A DNA stretch of 64,000 nt from positions 40,906 to 104,905 of the forward strand of contig NZ_AJSX01000019.1 in NCBI RefSeq assembly GCF_000262245.1, written 5' to 3'. Below are positions 1-10,484 of this stretch, piece after piece. Below the pieces are notes generated by a model. The model was not told the DNA's origin, searched no databases, and was given only the letters and a program-made list of their open reading frames with translations. The stretch's first letter is position 1; each line of letters starts with the position of its first letter. The DNA is from Pasteurella bettyae CCUG 2042 (GTDB lineage Bacteria; Pseudomonadota; Gammaproteobacteria; Enterobacterales; Pasteurellaceae). The translations under genes were made by a program, and so were the position numbers.

Positions 1-519
1 AGGAGAAAACGACATCACCGCAAACTTGCCAATACTATTAAGAATCGCCCCCGATAAAGCAACAAAGGTAATAAACCATAAATAAGGGAAGGTAATTTTT
101 AATAGTAAAGAGGCTTGGGAAAATTTCTCGGCATTAGGGCCATCATTTAACCAATCCACAAACCAGCCGGTCCCGAAGATCGCTGCAACAACGGGAGAGC
201 CAATCATCGCAAGCAAGGTAACAATAGTGACTAATCCTCCCAAAGTACCAGAGACTTTACTGACAAATTCTTGGGTTTTAGTTAATTCACCTGACTTTTG
301 ATATTCAGCTAAAACAGGTACAAACGCCTGTGAAAACGCCCCTTCAGCGAATAAACGGCGTAAAAAATTGGGAATGCGGTTGGCAAAAAGAAATACATCC
401 GCTGCCGCTCCTGCGCCAATAATATTAGCAATCACTACATCTCGTACTAAGCCTAATACACGAGATAATAAAGTCATCACACTGACAGTAATGCCTGATT
501 TTAGAAGTTTTTTACTCAA
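1..519 (-). CDS. murJ: MurJ lipid II flippase, N-terminal part (cut by window edge)
   Basis: The minus strand reads an open frame off the left edge. It gives the N-terminus of the MurJ/MviN family: an opening SKKLLKSGITVSVMTLLSR, then GLVRDVVIA, the conserved ANRIPNFLRRLFAEGAFSQ segment (residues about 44-62) and hydrophobic helices. MurJ flips lipid II across the inner membrane for peptidoglycan synthesis. The start is placed at a TTG at 517-519, where family similarity begins; an AGAGAA stretch lies upstream, so the start is only moderately sure. About 173 of the usual ~510 residues are visible. It is divergent from rpsT, as in other gammaproteobacteria. Confidence 0.9.
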   Translation of the reverse strand, partial: MSKKLLKSGITVSVMTLLSRVLGLVRDVVIANIIGAGAAADVFLFANRIPNFLRRLFAEGAFSQAFVPVLAEYQKSGELTKTQEFVSKVSGTLGGLVTIVTLLAMIGSPVVAAIFGTGWFVDWLNDGPNAEKFSQASLLLKITFPYLWFITFVALSGAILNSIGKFAVMSFSP

Positions 520-776
520 AATATTGTTCTCTAGTAAGATCTTCTTATTTTCGATACTAAATAGTTAGAAATAGGATCAGCTGAAGATCGCTGTCATAAA
601 AATTTATGCTAATTGTATAGAAATTTAGTTTTTAAGCTATATTCTATCGAAAAAAACTGGTAAAATCTCGGCCACATCGTTAATCTCAATCGCTTAACGG
701 CTTAATGGCGACATTCAAAACGGTGGTAACATTCGGTTGTGTCTCACCGAAACCATAGAAATTACTTAATTTATCA

Positions 777-805
777 TTGACAAACGTGCATAAAAGGGGC
801 ATATT
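777..805 (+). promoter_or_regulatory. Probable rpsT promoter
   Basis: TTGACA (777-782), a 17-nt spacer and CATATT (800-805) lie about 55 nt upstream of the rpsT start. The rest of the 520-858 gap shows no ORF; it is AT-rich and presumably also holds the divergent murJ promoter. Confidence 0.6.
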
Positions 806-858
806 TTACGCCTTTATTTTATCTTCGTTTAATTACAGAAATTCTTAGGAGTTTGACC

Positions 859-1122
859 TTGGCTAATATCAAGTCAGCAAAAAAACGTGCGGTTCAATCT
901 GAAAAACGCCGTCAACACAATGCAAGTCAACGTTCAATGATGCGCACAGCGATCAAAAAAGTTTACGCAGCAGTAGCAGCAGGTGAAAAAGCCGCAGCAC
1001 AAGCAGCATTCTTAGAAATGCAAAAAGTTGTAGACCGTATGGCTTCTAAAAACTTAATCCACGCTAACAAAGCAGCTAACCACAAATCTAAATTAGCAGC
1101 TCAAATCAAAGCATTAGCGTAA
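859..1122 (+). CDS. rpsT: 30S ribosomal protein S20
   Basis: An 87-residue basic protein that begins [18 protein letters not shown], a near-perfect match to S20, which binds 16S rRNA in the 30S subunit. The start is the TTG at 859, not the in-frame TTG at 853: AGGAG at 847-851 is 7 nt from 859, and the family N-terminus begins there. A UUG start for rpsT is also known in E. coli, where poor initiation helps S20 autoregulate. A USS-type terminator follows. Confidence 0.97.
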   Translation: MANIKSAKKRAVQSEKRRQHNASQRSMMRTAIKKVYAAVAAGEKAAAQAAFLEMQKVVDRMASKNLIHANKAANHKSKLAAQIKALA

Positions 1123-1150
1123 TTTAAAAGTTTTTAAAATTGAATAAAAG

Positions 1151-1180
1151 AAAACCGCACTTTAATGTGCGGTTTTTTAT
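1151..1180. terminator. Terminator built from an uptake signal sequence
   Basis: The 10-bp stem AAAACCGCAC (1151-1160) / GTGCGGTTTT (1167-1176) is followed by T-rich sequence on both sides. It sits between the convergent rpsT and smp genes and contains one exact USS core (ACCGCACTT) and one near-copy. Confidence 0.85.
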
Positions 1181-1217
1181 TAATGACTTTCAGAAAGCGA
1201 AGCCGTAAAAAATATTA

Positions 1218-1901
1218 TTACTTATATCGGCGACGTCTGCGATGAAATGTTAATGACGGACTAACCTTATTCTCCTTTACAGGTTGCGGAGTTAATTCTA
1301 GTTGAACACGTCTTGTACGGCGATAATGGCTCAAAAAATAATGCACTGAACTGGCTAATACCACTCCAGCCAGAAAAACAATAATTAACTCACCGTATAA
1401 ACGATGAAATAACTGATTAATTTTATTTTGTGTCGTTTGCCCATATTTATTATCAAAAGTTACTCGCAAGAATCCTTCCACACCATTTGATGAATAAATA
1501 GGCTCAACAATTTGTTGTCCATCATTAGATTCCAGATGGCGTTGCTCATGATCTAAACCAAGTTGATTACGCAATGCAAAAGCATTACGTGTTTGAGCTA
1601 ATAATTCACCAGTATTATTATAAATGGATGCATCTAATACAAATTGATTTTTCTTTAATTGTTCTAAATTATCAGTTAAACGTTCTGTACTCGCATTATT
1701 TACCAATAACATGGAAAATAGATTGGCCTGCTGACGAACCAATAAGTGAGATAAGTTCGATACTTGGTTAACACTGGCAAGCTGTGAGCCGATTTTAAAT
1801 TGATTCACACCAAATAAAATTACCGCCATAATCAGCACGCAGAGTGCAATAATCAGTAAAATCATTGATGATTTCATGACCTTTTCTTTGATGATATGCA
1901 A
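1218..1901 (-). CDS. Smp/YtjB-family membrane protein
   Basis: A 227-residue protein with an N-terminal membrane helix (about residues 12-32), a ~130-residue extracytoplasmic region, a second helix (about 170-190) and a very basic tail ending RRRRR. This layout and its position divergent from serB match the Smp/YtjB (AhpA-like) family of gammaproteobacteria, whose role is poorly known. The start used is TTG at 1901, preceded by TGGGGAAA at good spacing; an ATG at 1877 is an alternative but its purine run is too close. Convergent with rpsT. Confidence 0.75.
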   Translation of the reverse strand: MHIIKEKVMKSSMILLIIALCVLIMAVILFGVNQFKIGSQLASVNQVSNLSHLLVRQQANLFSMLLVNNASTERLTDNLEQLKKNQFVLDASIYNNTGELLAQTRNAFALRNQLGLDHEQRHLESNDGQQIVEPIYSSNGVEGFLRVTFDNKYGQTTQNKINQLFHRLYGELIIVFLAGVVLASSVHYFLSHYRRTRRVQLELTPQPVKENKVSPSLTFHRRRRRYK

Positions 1902-1997
1902 ATTATTTCCCCAAAAGCATAAAGCAATATATTATTGTAGCATTTAGACAATTAAGCGTTAAGATTACCATAATAATACCACAGGATCTTTTAAATT

Positions 1998-2972
1998 ATG
2001 CAAACAAGCAAATTGATTAGCTCAAACATTGAAGATATTAAGCAACATTACCCTCCCTTTCCCTGCCGATTCAATACAACTCAAGTAGTATCTAATGGCT
2101 GTGATTATTTTATTTTATTTGGCACTCATTTAGGTATTGAAAAACTACAAGCTTTCCAACAAAAGTGCGGTGAGAATTTTCAAATTTTTGATTGTTGGAA
2201 CGAATTACATAATATTGTGATATTACTAAAAGGCCATTGGCAAAAAAATTATGAAAATCATGCATATGCTTTACATTTAGATGTAGCCAAAATCGACTTT
2301 CATGTAAACCTAGCTGAACCTGGTTTGCTCGTAATGGATATGGATTCCACTGCTATTCAAATTGAATGTATTGATGAAATTGCTAAATTAGCTGGCACAG
2401 GAGAAGAGGTTTCAAAAATTACGGCGGCTGCAATGCGTGGTGAATTAGATTTTGAACAAAGCTTACGTCGTCGTGTTGGAACATTAAAAGATGCGCCTGA
2501 AAGTCTGCTGCAACAAGTGTGTAAAAACTTACCTTTAATGCCAGGCTTAAAAGAAATGATTGAAATCTTAAAACAACATCAATGGCGTATCGTCATTGCC
2601 TCTGGTGGTTTTACTTATTTTGCTAATAATCTAAAAGAAAAATTAGGATTAGATGCGGCAGTAGCCAATCAATTTGATATTGTAGATGGTAAACTTACAG
2701 GCTTACTCAAAGGCGATATTGTCCATGCTCAATATAAAGCAGATACCTTGCGGTACTTCGCTAACCAATTTAATATTCCGATTAAAAATACCGTTGCGAT
2801 TGGTGATGGAGCAAATGATTTAGCTATGATGAAGATAGCTAACTTAGGTGCCGCCTTCCATGCCAAACCAAAAGTACAACAACAAGCACAAGTTGTGGTA
2901 AACTTTGCGGACTTAACTGCACTTATCTGTTTATTAAGTGCTAGTACAAAAATTAAGAATTTATCATTATAG
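1998..2972 (+). CDS. serB: Phosphoserine phosphatase
   Basis: SerB (324 aa, usual ~322) catalyses the last step of serine biosynthesis, phosphoserine to serine. The HAD-type catalytic motif DMDST is at residues 114-118, with nucleophile D114 and acid/base D116. The later HAD motifs are visible as IVIASGGF (about 199-206) and [12 protein letters not shown] (about 262-273). The N-terminal ~100 residues form the variable regulatory part. Only 10 nt separate it from yajQ, so the two are probably cotranscribed, and smp is divergent. Confidence 0.95.
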   Translation: MQTSKLISSNIEDIKQHYPPFPCRFNTTQVVSNGCDYFILFGTHLGIEKLQAFQQKCGENFQIFDCWNELHNIVILLKGHWQKNYENHAYALHLDVAKIDFHVNLAEPGLLVMDMDSTAIQIECIDEIAKLAGTGEEVSKITAAAMRGELDFEQSLRRRVGTLKDAPESLLQQVCKNLPLMPGLKEMIEILKQHQWRIVIASGGFTYFANNLKEKLGLDAAVANQFDIVDGKLTGLLKGDIVHAQYKADTLRYFANQFNIPIKNTVAIGDGANDLAMMKIANLGAAFHAKPKVQQQAQVVVNFADLTALICLLSASTKIKNLSL

Positions 2973-2982
2973 GAGAAGAGCG

Positions 2983-3474
2983 ATGCCATCATTTGATATT
3001 GTGTCAGAAATTACTATGCATGAAGTGCGTAATGCCGTTGAAAATGCACAGCGTGATTTAAGTAACCGTTGGGACTTTAAAAATGTTCAAGCCTCTATTG
3101 AGTTAAATGAAAAAACAGAAAGCATTAAATTATCTACTGAATCTGATTTCCAATTAGAACAATTATTAGATATTTTACGTAATGCTTGTATTAAACGAGG
3201 TATTGATTCATCATCTTTAGATATTCCAACTGAATTTTAACATAGCGGTAAAACTTACAGTAAAGAAGTAAAATTAAAACAAGGTATTGAATCAGAGATG
3301 GCTAAAAAATTAACCAAACTGATCAAAGAGAGTAAATTAAAAGTTCAAACTCAAATCCAAGGCGAACAAGTGCGTGTAACAGGTAAATCTCGCGATGATT
3401 TACAAGCCGTTATTCAATTAGTCAAAGGTGCAGAACTAGGTCAACCCTTCCAATTCAATAATTTCCGAGATTAA
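2983..3474 (+). pseudogene. yajQ: yajQ, interrupted by an in-frame TAA
   Basis: The YajQ family (163 aa; binds nucleotides, reported as a c-di-GMP effector in some species) is encoded in one unbroken frame from ATG 2983, with GGAGAAGAG upstream, to TAA 3472-3474. This gives exactly 163 codons, except that codon 86 (3238-3240) is TAA. The first half starts [20 protein letters not shown] and ends SLDIPTEF; the second half resumes [17 protein letters not shown] and ends [11 protein letters not shown], both typical of YajQ. At this place relatives carry Glu, so GAA to TAA by one substitution explains the stop. No frameshift is present. A sequencing error or translational readthrough cannot be excluded. 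Confidence 0.9.
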
Positions 3475-3484
3475 TTAAAATAGT

Positions 3485-3518
3485 AAGCCTATCTAATCAT
3501 CAGATAGGCTTATTCTTT
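3485..3518. terminator. Terminator between yajQ and lldD
   Basis: A perfect 10-bp stem AAGCCTATCT (3485-3494) / AGATAGGCTT (3502-3511) is followed by TATTCTTT. It lies between the convergent yajQ and lldD. Confidence 0.8.
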
Positions 3519-3545
3519 CATATTAATGATGCTTAACCGCTATAA

Positions 3546-4691
3546 TTAGATTTTGCTTAAATCCACTAATGCATCACGGGTAATATCACTGATTTTCTGG
3601 TTGCTGGTGAGAGTCATTGCCACTTTCATCTCTTTCAAGAAGATATCGAGTAAGTTTTCCACACCTGCTTGACCTGCCGTACCCAGAGCGTAAACAAATG
3701 AGCGGCCAATCATCGTACAGTCGGCTCCCAACGCTAACATACGCACCACGTCTAAACCGTTGCGAATACCAGAATCGGCAAGGATTTTGATATCACCTTT
3801 CACTGCATCTGCAATACTTGGTAACGCTTTAGCGGAAGAAAGCACGCCGTCTAACTGGCGACCACCGTGGTTCGACACGATAATCCCATCAGCCCCGAAA
3901 CGTACCGCATCTTTCGCATCTTCAGGATCAAGAATGCCTTTGATCACCATTGGACCGTCCCAGAATTCACGGATCCACTCTAAATCTTTCCACGAAATAG
4001 AAGGGTCAAAGTTTTCTGTCAGCCAGCCGATATAGTTATTCAAATCAATCGGCTTTTTCATATATTCAGACACATTACCTAGCGTATGCGGTTTGCCTTG
4101 AATGCCCACGTCCCATGCCCAGAATGGGTGAACCATTGCTTGCAACACACGGCGAATATCTTTGTAAGGACCACTCATTCCAGAATGATTGTCACGGTAT
4201 CTTGCTCCTGGTGTTGGCATATCAACAGTAAATACCAGAGTTGAGCAACCTGCCGCTTTCGCACGCTCAAGGGCGTTTTTCATAAAGCCACGATCTTTTA
4301 ACACATAAAGCTGGAACCACATTGGGCGTTTGATCGCAGGCACCACTTCTTCAATCGGGCAAATTGACACTGTTGAAAGCGTAAACGGAATGCCTTTGTT
4401 ATCTGCTGCTTTCGCTGCTTGTACCTCGCCACGGCGAGCGTACATTCCCAACGCTCCCACTGGGGCAAGAGTTACAGGCATTGAAAGGTTCTCGCCGAAT
4501 AAATCGATACTGGTATCTAATTGCGACATATCTTTTAATACACGCTGGCGTAATGCGATGTCTTCCAAATCGCTCACATTGCGGCGAAGTGTTTGCTCGG
4601 CATAAGAACCACCATCGGCATAGTGGAACATAAATGGTGGAAGACGGCGTTTAGCCGCTCGACGATAGTCGTTTGCAGATGAAATAATCAT
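3546..4691 (-). CDS. lldD: L-lactate dehydrogenase (FMN, quinone-linked)
   Basis: This 381-residue protein matches LldD, the peripheral inner-membrane flavoenzyme that oxidises L-lactate to pyruvate and feeds the quinone pool. Visible are the N-terminus [20 protein letters not shown], the FMN-site segment [16 protein letters not shown] and the active-site region [13 protein letters not shown], containing the catalytic His and substrate-binding Arg. No lldP or lldR neighbour is present. Spot counts give about 55% G+C in parts of this gene, well above the surrounding genes (about 38%), a sign of different history or codon selection. Confidence 0.95.
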   Translation of the reverse strand: MIISSANDYRRAAKRRLPPFMFHYADGGSYAEQTLRRNVSDLEDIALRQRVLKDMSQLDTSIDLFGENLSMPVTLAPVGALGMYARRGEVQAAKAADNKGIPFTLSTVSICPIEEVVPAIKRPMWFQLYVLKDRGFMKNALERAKAAGCSTLVFTVDMPTPGARYRDNHSGMSGPYKDIRRVLQAMVHPFWAWDVGIQGKPHTLGNVSEYMKKPIDLNNYIGWLTENFDPSISWKDLEWIREFWDGPMVIKGILDPEDAKDAVRFGADGIIVSNHGGRQLDGVLSSAKALPSIADAVKGDIKILADSGIRNGLDVVRMLALGADCTMIGRSFVYALGTAGQAGVENLLDIFLKEMKVAMTLTSNQKISDITRDALVDLSKI

Positions 4692-4899
4692 TTAAAGACC
4701 TCATTAATCAATGATGAAAAATTAACAATAGTTTAACATACCAATACAAATAAGAATCAATATCTTTTATATTATGAGGCATCGATCACATTTTTGTTAA
4801 ATAAATGTAGAAAAATTACCCATATAAAATATTTAATTAAATTTTGAGGTGCTTTTTATTGGTGGATTTAATGCCTCTATATGGCACTTAGAAAAGCAA

Positions 4900-4934
4900 T
4901 AAAAAAGGCTAAACTCTTTTGTAAAGCTTAGCCT
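4900..4934 (-). terminator. Terminator downstream of tRNA-Ile
   Basis: Stem AGGCTAA (4906-4912) / TTAGCCT (4928-4934) with an inner CTTT/AAAG pairing. On the minus strand it is followed by a run of T (complement of AAAAAA, 4901-4906), 36 nt after the tRNA 3' end. Confidence 0.75.
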
Positions 4935-4969
4935 GATAAAACCTTGTTGAATACAATAAAACTTTTAAA

Positions 4970-5046
4970 TGGTCCCCCCTGCCGGACTTGAACCAGCGAC
5001 CAAGCGATTATGAGTCGCCTGCTCTAACCAACTGAGCTAAGGGGGG
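4970..5046 (-). tRNA. ileX: tRNA-Ile (anticodon CAU, to be modified to lysidine)
   Basis: A cloverleaf with encoded CCA (complement of 4970-4972), a 7-bp acceptor stem of six C-G pairs plus T-A, and anticodon loop CTCATAA. The CAU anticodon could mean Met, but the anticodon arm GCGACTCATAATCGC and the T arm match the minor tRNA-Ile2 that TilS converts to read AUA, not initiator or elongator tRNA-Met. The first pair is C1-G72 instead of the usual G1-C72. Confidence 0.85.
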
Positions 5047-5137
5047 AAGTTTATGTTTTTTAAAAAGTGCGGTGATTATATTGAAATATTTGCTATAAGT
5101 CTAGAACTGAGTCAAATAATTGATGTAATTTCAAACA

Positions 5138-5165
5138 AATAAGACCTAGAAAACTAGGTCTTATT
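5138..5165. terminator. rpoD terminator
   Basis: A 12-bp perfect stem AATAAGACCTAG (5138-5149) / CTAGGTCTTATT (5154-5165) with an AAAA loop, directly after the rpoD stop codon and before tRNA-Ile on the same strand. Confidence 0.85.
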
Positions 5166-5170
5166 TTAAA

Positions 5171-7027
5171 TTATTCATCAAGGAAACTACGCAAGGTCTC
5201 TGAACGACTAGGATGACGTAATTTACGTAATGCTTTTGCTTCAATTTGACGAATACGTTCACGTGTTACATCAAATTGTTTACCCACTTCTTCTAAGGTA
5301 TGATCGGTATTCATATCAATACCAAAACGCATACGTAACACTTTAGCTTCACGAGGGGTCAACCCTTCAAGCACTTCGTGAGTAGCTGCTTTTAAGCTTT
5401 GTGCCGTTGCAGAATCTAAAGGAAGTTCTAAAGTACTATCCTCGATGAAATCACCTAAATGTGAATCATCGTCATCACCAATTGGCGTTTCCATTGAAAT
5501 TGGCTCTTTAGCAATCTTAAGCACTTTACGTACTTTATCTTCAGGCATTCCCATACGTTCTGCTAACTCTTCTGGTGTTGCCTCACGCCCCATTTCCTGT
5601 AACATTTGACGAGAAATGCGGTTTAGTTTATTAATCGTTTCAATCATATGAACAGGAATACGAATAGTACGTGCCTGATCAGCAATTGAACGAGTAATTG
5701 CTTGTCTAATCCACCATGTTGCATAAGTTGAGAATTTATAGCCACGGCGATATTCAAATTTATCTACTGCTTTCATCAAACCAATATTACCTTCTTGAAT
5801 GAGATCTAAGAATTGTAAACCACGGTTCGTATATTTTTTGGCAATAGAAATTACTAAACGTAAATTCGCTTCAACCATTTCTTTTTTCGCACGACGTGCT
5901 TTTAATTCACCCTGTGCGATACGCTCACCAATATCACGGATTTGTTGTACCGTTAAATTAGTATCTTGTTCAATTTGTTGTAAACGACCGATAGAAATAC
6001 GAATATCTGGTGCACGTTGTTGTAATTTCTCAACAAATGGTTTCTTGCCATCTAATAATTTATCTAACCAAGCTTCTGAATTTTCTTTACCAATAAAGGC
6101 TTTTAAGAAATATTCTTTTGGCATTTTGGCATAATCAACAGCTAAACGTTGAATTTGACGTTCTTCTGTACGTACACGTTTCATAATGCTACGCATTGAA
6201 AGAACCAAAGTATCAAATTGACGCGGGACTAAGCGAAATTGTGTGAATATATCAGATAATGCTTGAATTTGTTCTTTAGATTTTTTACCTGTACGACCAT
6301 GTTTAGCAATTGTTGCCAAAGTTTTCTCACATTGTTCTTTTAAAGCAGTAAATTTTTCACGTGCAACTTCAGGATCAATTGAATTATCGCCATCATCACT
6401 AGAAGAATCGCTATCATCACTTTCTTCATCATCTTCATCGTCTAAAGCATCAGTATCTACTTCAGCCTCTTCTGATAATTCATCCTCTAATTCTGAAAGA
6501 TGCTCCTCTTCTGCAATGGCATTAGGATCCACAAATCCTGTAATAATATCGGCTAAGCGGACTGAACCATCCTCGACTTGTTCATATTGTTCAATTAAAT
6601 AGGCTAAGGCTTCTGGATATTCTGCTACCGCACTTTGAACTTCATTGATACCATCTTCAATACGTTTAGCAATATCAATTTCACCTTCACGAGTTAGAAG
6701 TTCCACACTTCCCATTTCTCGCATATACATACGTACTGGATCAGTAGTGCGTCCAAGTTCAGCTTCAACACTAGATAATACTTGCGTTGCTTCTTCTACA
6801 GCATCTTCGTCAGCAATATTTTCATTTAGCATTAAATCATCAGCATCGGGAGCACTATCTAGCACCTGGATACCCATGTCATTAATCATTTGAATTATGT
6901 CTTCAATCTGATCCGTATCAACAAGTTCTTCTGGAAGGTGATCGTTAACCTCAGCATAAGTTAAATAACCTTGCTCTTTCCCTTGGGCGATTAACAATTT
7001 CAATTGAGATTGTGGATTATGATCCAT
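5171..7027 (-). CDS. rpoD: RNA polymerase primary sigma factor sigma-70
   Basis: RpoD (618 aa; E. coli 613) directs RNA polymerase to housekeeping promoters. Seen in order are region 1.1 ([20 protein letters not shown]), region 1.2 ([11 protein letters not shown]), a very acidic Asp/Ser/Glu-rich non-conserved insert (about residues 180-217), region 2 ([20 protein letters not shown], then [12 protein letters not shown]), region 3 and region 4.2 ([20 protein letters not shown]). It is the last gene of the rpsU-dnaG-rpoD macromolecular synthesis operon, 94 nt after dnaG. A strong terminator follows. Confidence 0.98.
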   Translation of the reverse strand: MDHNPQSQLKLLIAQGKEQGYLTYAEVNDHLPEELVDTDQIEDIIQMINDMGIQVLDSAPDADDLMLNENIADEDAVEEATQVLSSVEAELGRTTDPVRMYMREMGSVELLTREGEIDIAKRIEDGINEVQSAVAEYPEALAYLIEQYEQVEDGSVRLADIITGFVDPNAIAEEEHLSELEDELSEEAEVDTDALDDEDDEESDDSDSSSDDGDNSIDPEVAREKFTALKEQCEKTLATIAKHGRTGKKSKEQIQALSDIFTQFRLVPRQFDTLVLSMRSIMKRVRTEERQIQRLAVDYAKMPKEYFLKAFIGKENSEAWLDKLLDGKKPFVEKLQQRAPDIRISIGRLQQIEQDTNLTVQQIRDIGERIAQGELKARRAKKEMVEANLRLVISIAKKYTNRGLQFLDLIQEGNIGLMKAVDKFEYRRGYKFSTYATWWIRQAITRSIADQARTIRIPVHMIETINKLNRISRQMLQEMGREATPEELAERMGMPEDKVRKVLKIAKEPISMETPIGDDDDSHLGDFIEDSTLELPLDSATAQSLKAATHEVLEGLTPREAKVLRMRFGIDMNTDHTLEEVGKQFDVTRERIRQIEAKALRKLRHPSRSETLRSFLDE

Positions 7028-7121
7028 ATATGACTTCCGCCTTTGATAAATTTAGTTATATATAAAGATAAAATGCAAATATTTTCGATTTTACCACTGT
7101 TAAGATTGATTAACTATTGTT

Positions 7122-8873
7122 TTATTGTCGTTGAGCCAATAATTGTGCTAATTCTTGTTTTTCCTCTGAGGATAAACCTGTACTACGATCTTTAGCAATC
7201 AATCTTTCAATATTTTGGTCCGTAAATTGGACATAAAGATAAAGCAATGTTTCCAAGAAAGTCTCTTGGATTTTATCTTCCGTGATTAAATGATCCCAAG
7301 TTGCCAAAATTTCAAGGGGTTTACTGTATTTTGAATCACGCCAATATTCCAAAATTTGTCCCATACTCATACCTACATGTTCACGACAGAGATGAGTTAA
7401 CGCATAGAACAAATCAAAACCAGGTTCCTTTAAAGATTTTAAAGGCTCTAAGTCATAATCTAATTGAGATAATTCAGGATTTTGTAGCAATAAACCAATT
7501 AATAAACGCATTGGAGTACGTTTCACCGTAGGTGTTTTGTCAATTTGAGGTTCTACTTTATCTATTTTGCTCGGAATTAAACTCTCCAACTGAGATTGAT
7601 CAATAATCCCTAATTTTTGTGCTAATAAATTGCGTAAATACAAACGTAACATTTGGCCTGGAATACGTTTGATTAATGGCACGGCTAAAGCCGCCAATTT
7701 ACTCTTACCCTCTTTGCTAGAAAGATCCACTTGAGCCACTAAATGAGCAAACATAAAGTCACTCAATGATTGAGCTTTTTGTAAATATTCTTCAAAACCT
7801 TGTTTACCATATTGACGAATATAGGTATCAGGATCTTCGCCATCAGGTAAGAAAATAAATTTCAATTGGCGACCATCTTCCAAATATGGTAAAGCATTTT
7901 CTAAGGCACGCCATGCGGCATCACGCCCGGCTCTATCTCCATCGTAGCAACAAACAATTTGTTCAGTAACACGAAAAGCTTGTTGAATTTGCTCAGGCGT
8001 TGTTGCTGTACCCAATGATGCAATCGCATAATCCACCCCAAACTGTGCTAAAGCCACCACGTCCATATAGCCTTCCACCACCAATAACATTTCAGGTGTT
8101 TCATTGGCTTGTAATGCTTCATATAGACCGTAGATTTCATTACCTTTATGATAAGTCACAGTTTCGGGAGAATTTAAATATTTAGGACGTTCATCCGTAA
8201 GTACTCGTCCTCCAAATGCAATCGTTCTACCTCGACGATCTCGAATAGGGAACATAATACGGTTACGGAAACGATCATACACATCACCTCGATCATTACG
8301 AGATAACATGCCTAAATCAAATAATTTCTCTTGGTCTGAACGATTCTTAGCAAATTGGCGTAACACTGAATTAAAGCTATCAGGTACAAATCCAATAGCA
8401 AAACGTCGTATAACCTCTTCTGATAATCCTCGTTTTTGTAAATATGCTTGAGCTGGAATACTAATAGGTAATTGTTGCTGATAAAATTCACTAATCTCTT
8501 CCATCAAGCTATATAAATCACGCTTGTTTTGAAAGTGCGGTTGGTTTTTATCAAATTTTTCATTGCTTGGCTCTCGAGGGACTTCTAAGCCAAGAAAATT
8601 CGCTAATTCTTCAACAGCTTCTAAAAACTCTAACTTATCATATTCCATCAAGAAACCAATGGCATTACCATGCGCTCCACAGCCAAAACAGTGATAGAAC
8701 TGCTTATTTTTACTGACTGTAAAAGAAGGTGTTTTTTCATGGTGGAACGGACAGCAAGCTTGATAATTATTTGTGCCTGCTTTTTTAAGTTTTACTCGTG
8801 AATTGACAACATCCACTATATCAGCTTTAGCTAGAATATCATTGATGAATGTACGGGGAATAGGCACGCCCAT
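7122..8873 (-). CDS. dnaG: DNA primase
   Basis: DnaG (583 aa) makes RNA primers at the replication fork. The N-terminus IPRTFINDILAKADIVDVV is followed by the CHC2-type zinc ribbon (CCPFHHEKTPSF, then FYHCFGCGAHGNAI, about residues 40-72). Then come the TOPRIM domain (VVEGYMDVVALAQFG, and CYDGDRAGRDAA with acidic metal ligands) and a C-terminal helicase-binding region. The start ATG at 8873 is preceded by GAGG. A USS core lies inside the gene near 8536. It is separated from the upstream rpsU by a hairpin that may lower primase expression relative to S21. Confidence 0.97.
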   Translation of the reverse strand: MGVPIPRTFINDILAKADIVDVVNSRVKLKKAGTNNYQACCPFHHEKTPSFTVSKNKQFYHCFGCGAHGNAIGFLMEYDKLEFLEAVEELANFLGLEVPREPSNEKFDKNQPHFQNKRDLYSLMEEISEFYQQQLPISIPAQAYLQKRGLSEEVIRRFAIGFVPDSFNSVLRQFAKNRSDQEKLFDLGMLSRNDRGDVYDRFRNRIMFPIRDRRGRTIAFGGRVLTDERPKYLNSPETVTYHKGNEIYGLYEALQANETPEMLLVVEGYMDVVALAQFGVDYAIASLGTATTPEQIQQAFRVTEQIVCCYDGDRAGRDAAWRALENALPYLEDGRQLKFIFLPDGEDPDTYIRQYGKQGFEEYLQKAQSLSDFMFAHLVAQVDLSSKEGKSKLAALAVPLIKRIPGQMLRLYLRNLLAQKLGIIDQSQLESLIPSKIDKVEPQIDKTPTVKRTPMRLLIGLLLQNPELSQLDYDLEPLKSLKEPGFDLFYALTHLCREHVGMSMGQILEYWRDSKYSKPLEILATWDHLITEDKIQETFLETLLYLYVQFTDQNIERLIAKDRSTGLSSEEKQELAQLLAQRQ

Positions 8874-8924
8874 GAGTCAACCTCGAATAAAATAGAGAAA
8901 TATTACATAATATTACAATGAACA

Positions 8925-8970
8925 AAACCGTGATTCCCTTGTATTCTTATCTTTCAAGGTATCACGGTTT
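8925..8970 (-). terminator. Intra-operon hairpin between rpsU and dnaG
   Basis: A long imperfect stem joins 8925-8941 with 8955-8970, including AAACCGTGAT / ATCACGGTTT perfectly paired and CCTTG / CAAGG. The minus-strand T tract is weak. It is in the same place as the partial terminator of the E. coli rpsU-dnaG-rpoD operon. Confidence 0.7.
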
Positions 8971-9003
8971 GTTGAACTCGAGTTTAATTAAATGAAAATT
9001 TAA

Positions 9004-9219
9004 TTAGTATAAACGTGTATTACGAGCATTTTCACGAGCTACACGTTTTGCATGACGTTTAGCACGAGTTGCATTTTCACGTTTACGAATAGTTGTTGGT
9101 TTTTCGTAGAATTCACGGCTGCGAACTTCTGCTAAAATACCTGCTTTTTCGCAAGAGCGTTTAAAACGACGTAATGCAACGTCAAATGATTCGTTTTCAC
9201 GTACTTTAATTACTGGCAT
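9004..9219 (-). CDS. rpsU: 30S ribosomal protein S21
   Basis: A 71-residue basic protein, [27 protein letters not shown] at the N-terminus and an Arg/Ala-rich tail, matching S21, which helps select mRNA on the 30S subunit. It is the first gene of the rpsU-dnaG-rpoD operon and divergent from tsaD, as in E. coli. AGAGGTGATGGC upstream on the minus strand supplies the ribosome binding site. Confidence 0.98.
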
Positions 9220-9448
9220 ATGCCATCACCTCTAAAAATAATAATTTGATAATAAGTTTAGTTAATTTTGCAAAATTACTGAGCAACTTACTCAATAAGG
9301 TCCGTGATTTTAATCTAAACTTATACTAAAAGTAAAGTATTGATTTGCTGTTTTATGAGCAATTGTCCCTTTGCTACTCAACAAAAGCTAAAAAGTGCGG
9401 TAGAATTTGCAAAAATTTTTAATTAGAAACGAATCTAAGAGACTCTCA

Positions 9449-10483
9449 ATGCGAATTTTAGGAATTGAAACATCCTGTGATGAAACAGGTGTAGCAATTT
9501 ATGATGAAGAAAAAGGTCTTATTGCTAACCAACTCTACACTCAAATTGCCTTACATGCTGAATATGGTGGCGTCGTGCCTGAACTGGCATCACGCGATCA
9601 CATCCGTAAAACCGCGCCATTAATTAAAGCTGCATTAGAAGAAGCCCATTTAACCGCACAAGATATTGATGGCATTGCTTATACCTGCGGACCAGGTTTA
9701 GTGGGGGCATTATTAGTGGGTTCAACGGTCGCGCGTTCATTGGCTTATGCATGGAATGTGCCTGCAATAGGTGTTCATCATATGGAAGGGCATTTATTAG
9801 CTCCAATGCTTGAATTACCTGAAAATCGACCGCAGTTTCCTTTTATTGCCCTATTAGTTTCAGGCGGACACACACAATTGGTGAAAGTCGATGGCGTAGG
9901 CAAATATGAACTAATGGGTGAAAGCATTGATGATGCGGCTGGCGAAGCCTTTGATAAAACGGCAAAATTACTGGGATTAGATTATCCTGGCGGTGCAGCT
10001 TTATCACGTTTAGCCGAAAAAGGCACCGTAGGACGGTTTATTTTTCCAAAGCCTATGACAGATAGACCAGGATTAGATTTTAGTTTTTCAGGTTTAAAAA
10101 CTTTTGCTGCCAATACCATTAATCAGTGCATTAAAAATGAAGGTGAGCTGACGGAACAAACCAAAGCAGATATTGCTCATGCTTTCCAAACCGCTGTGGT
10201 AGATACCTTAGCTATAAAATGTAAACGCGCACTTAAAGAAACAGGCTATAAAAACCTTGTCATTGCTGGTGGCGTAAGTGCTAACAAACAATTACGTAAC
10301 GGCTTAACACAATTAATGGAAAGCTTAAACGGTCGTGTTTTCTATCCTGCCCCGCAATTCTGCACAGATAACGGTGCGATGATTTCTTATGTAGGTTATT
10401 TACGTTTAAAACATGGAGAACGAGCGGATCTTGCTATTGATGTAAAACCTCGTTGGCCAATGATGGAACTTAGCGAAATTTAA
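9449..10483 (+). CDS. tsaD: tRNA N6-threonylcarbamoyladenosine transferase TsaD
   Basis: TsaD (344 aa; formerly Gcp) transfers threonylcarbamoyl to A37 of ANN-decoding tRNAs, working with TsaB and TsaE. The start is the ATG at 9449 (AAGAGA upstream; family N-terminus [14 protein letters not shown]), not the upstream in-frame codon at 9407. The metal-binding HHMEGHL motif is near residue 110, and the kinase-fold loops [10 protein letters not shown] and [11 protein letters not shown] are visible. The stop is 1 nt from the tdk start, so the pair is cotranscribed. A USS core lies just upstream (near 9392). Confidence 0.97.
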   Translation: MRILGIETSCDETGVAIYDEEKGLIANQLYTQIALHAEYGGVVPELASRDHIRKTAPLIKAALEEAHLTAQDIDGIAYTCGPGLVGALLVGSTVARSLAYAWNVPAIGVHHMEGHLLAPMLELPENRPQFPFIALLVSGGHTQLVKVDGVGKYELMGESIDDAAGEAFDKTAKLLGLDYPGGAALSRLAEKGTVGRFIFPKPMTDRPGLDFSFSGLKTFAANTINQCIKNEGELTEQTKADIAHAFQTAVVDTLAIKCKRALKETGYKNLVIAGGVSANKQLRNGLTQLMESLNGRVFYPAPQFCTDNGAMISYVGYLRLKHGERADLAIDVKPRWPMMELSEI

Positions 10484-10484
10484 T

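Noticed and set aside
4970..5046. tRNA-Met from the CAU anticodon
   Set aside because: The anticodon arm and T arm match tRNA-Ile2 and not elongator or initiator tRNA-Met, and C1-G72 is paired, unlike initiator.
5141..5149. AAGACCTAG shared between the rpoD terminator and the right end of the window (63992-64000)
   Set aside because: Only nine bases with adjoining AT-rich sequence; not enough to argue for a repeat element.
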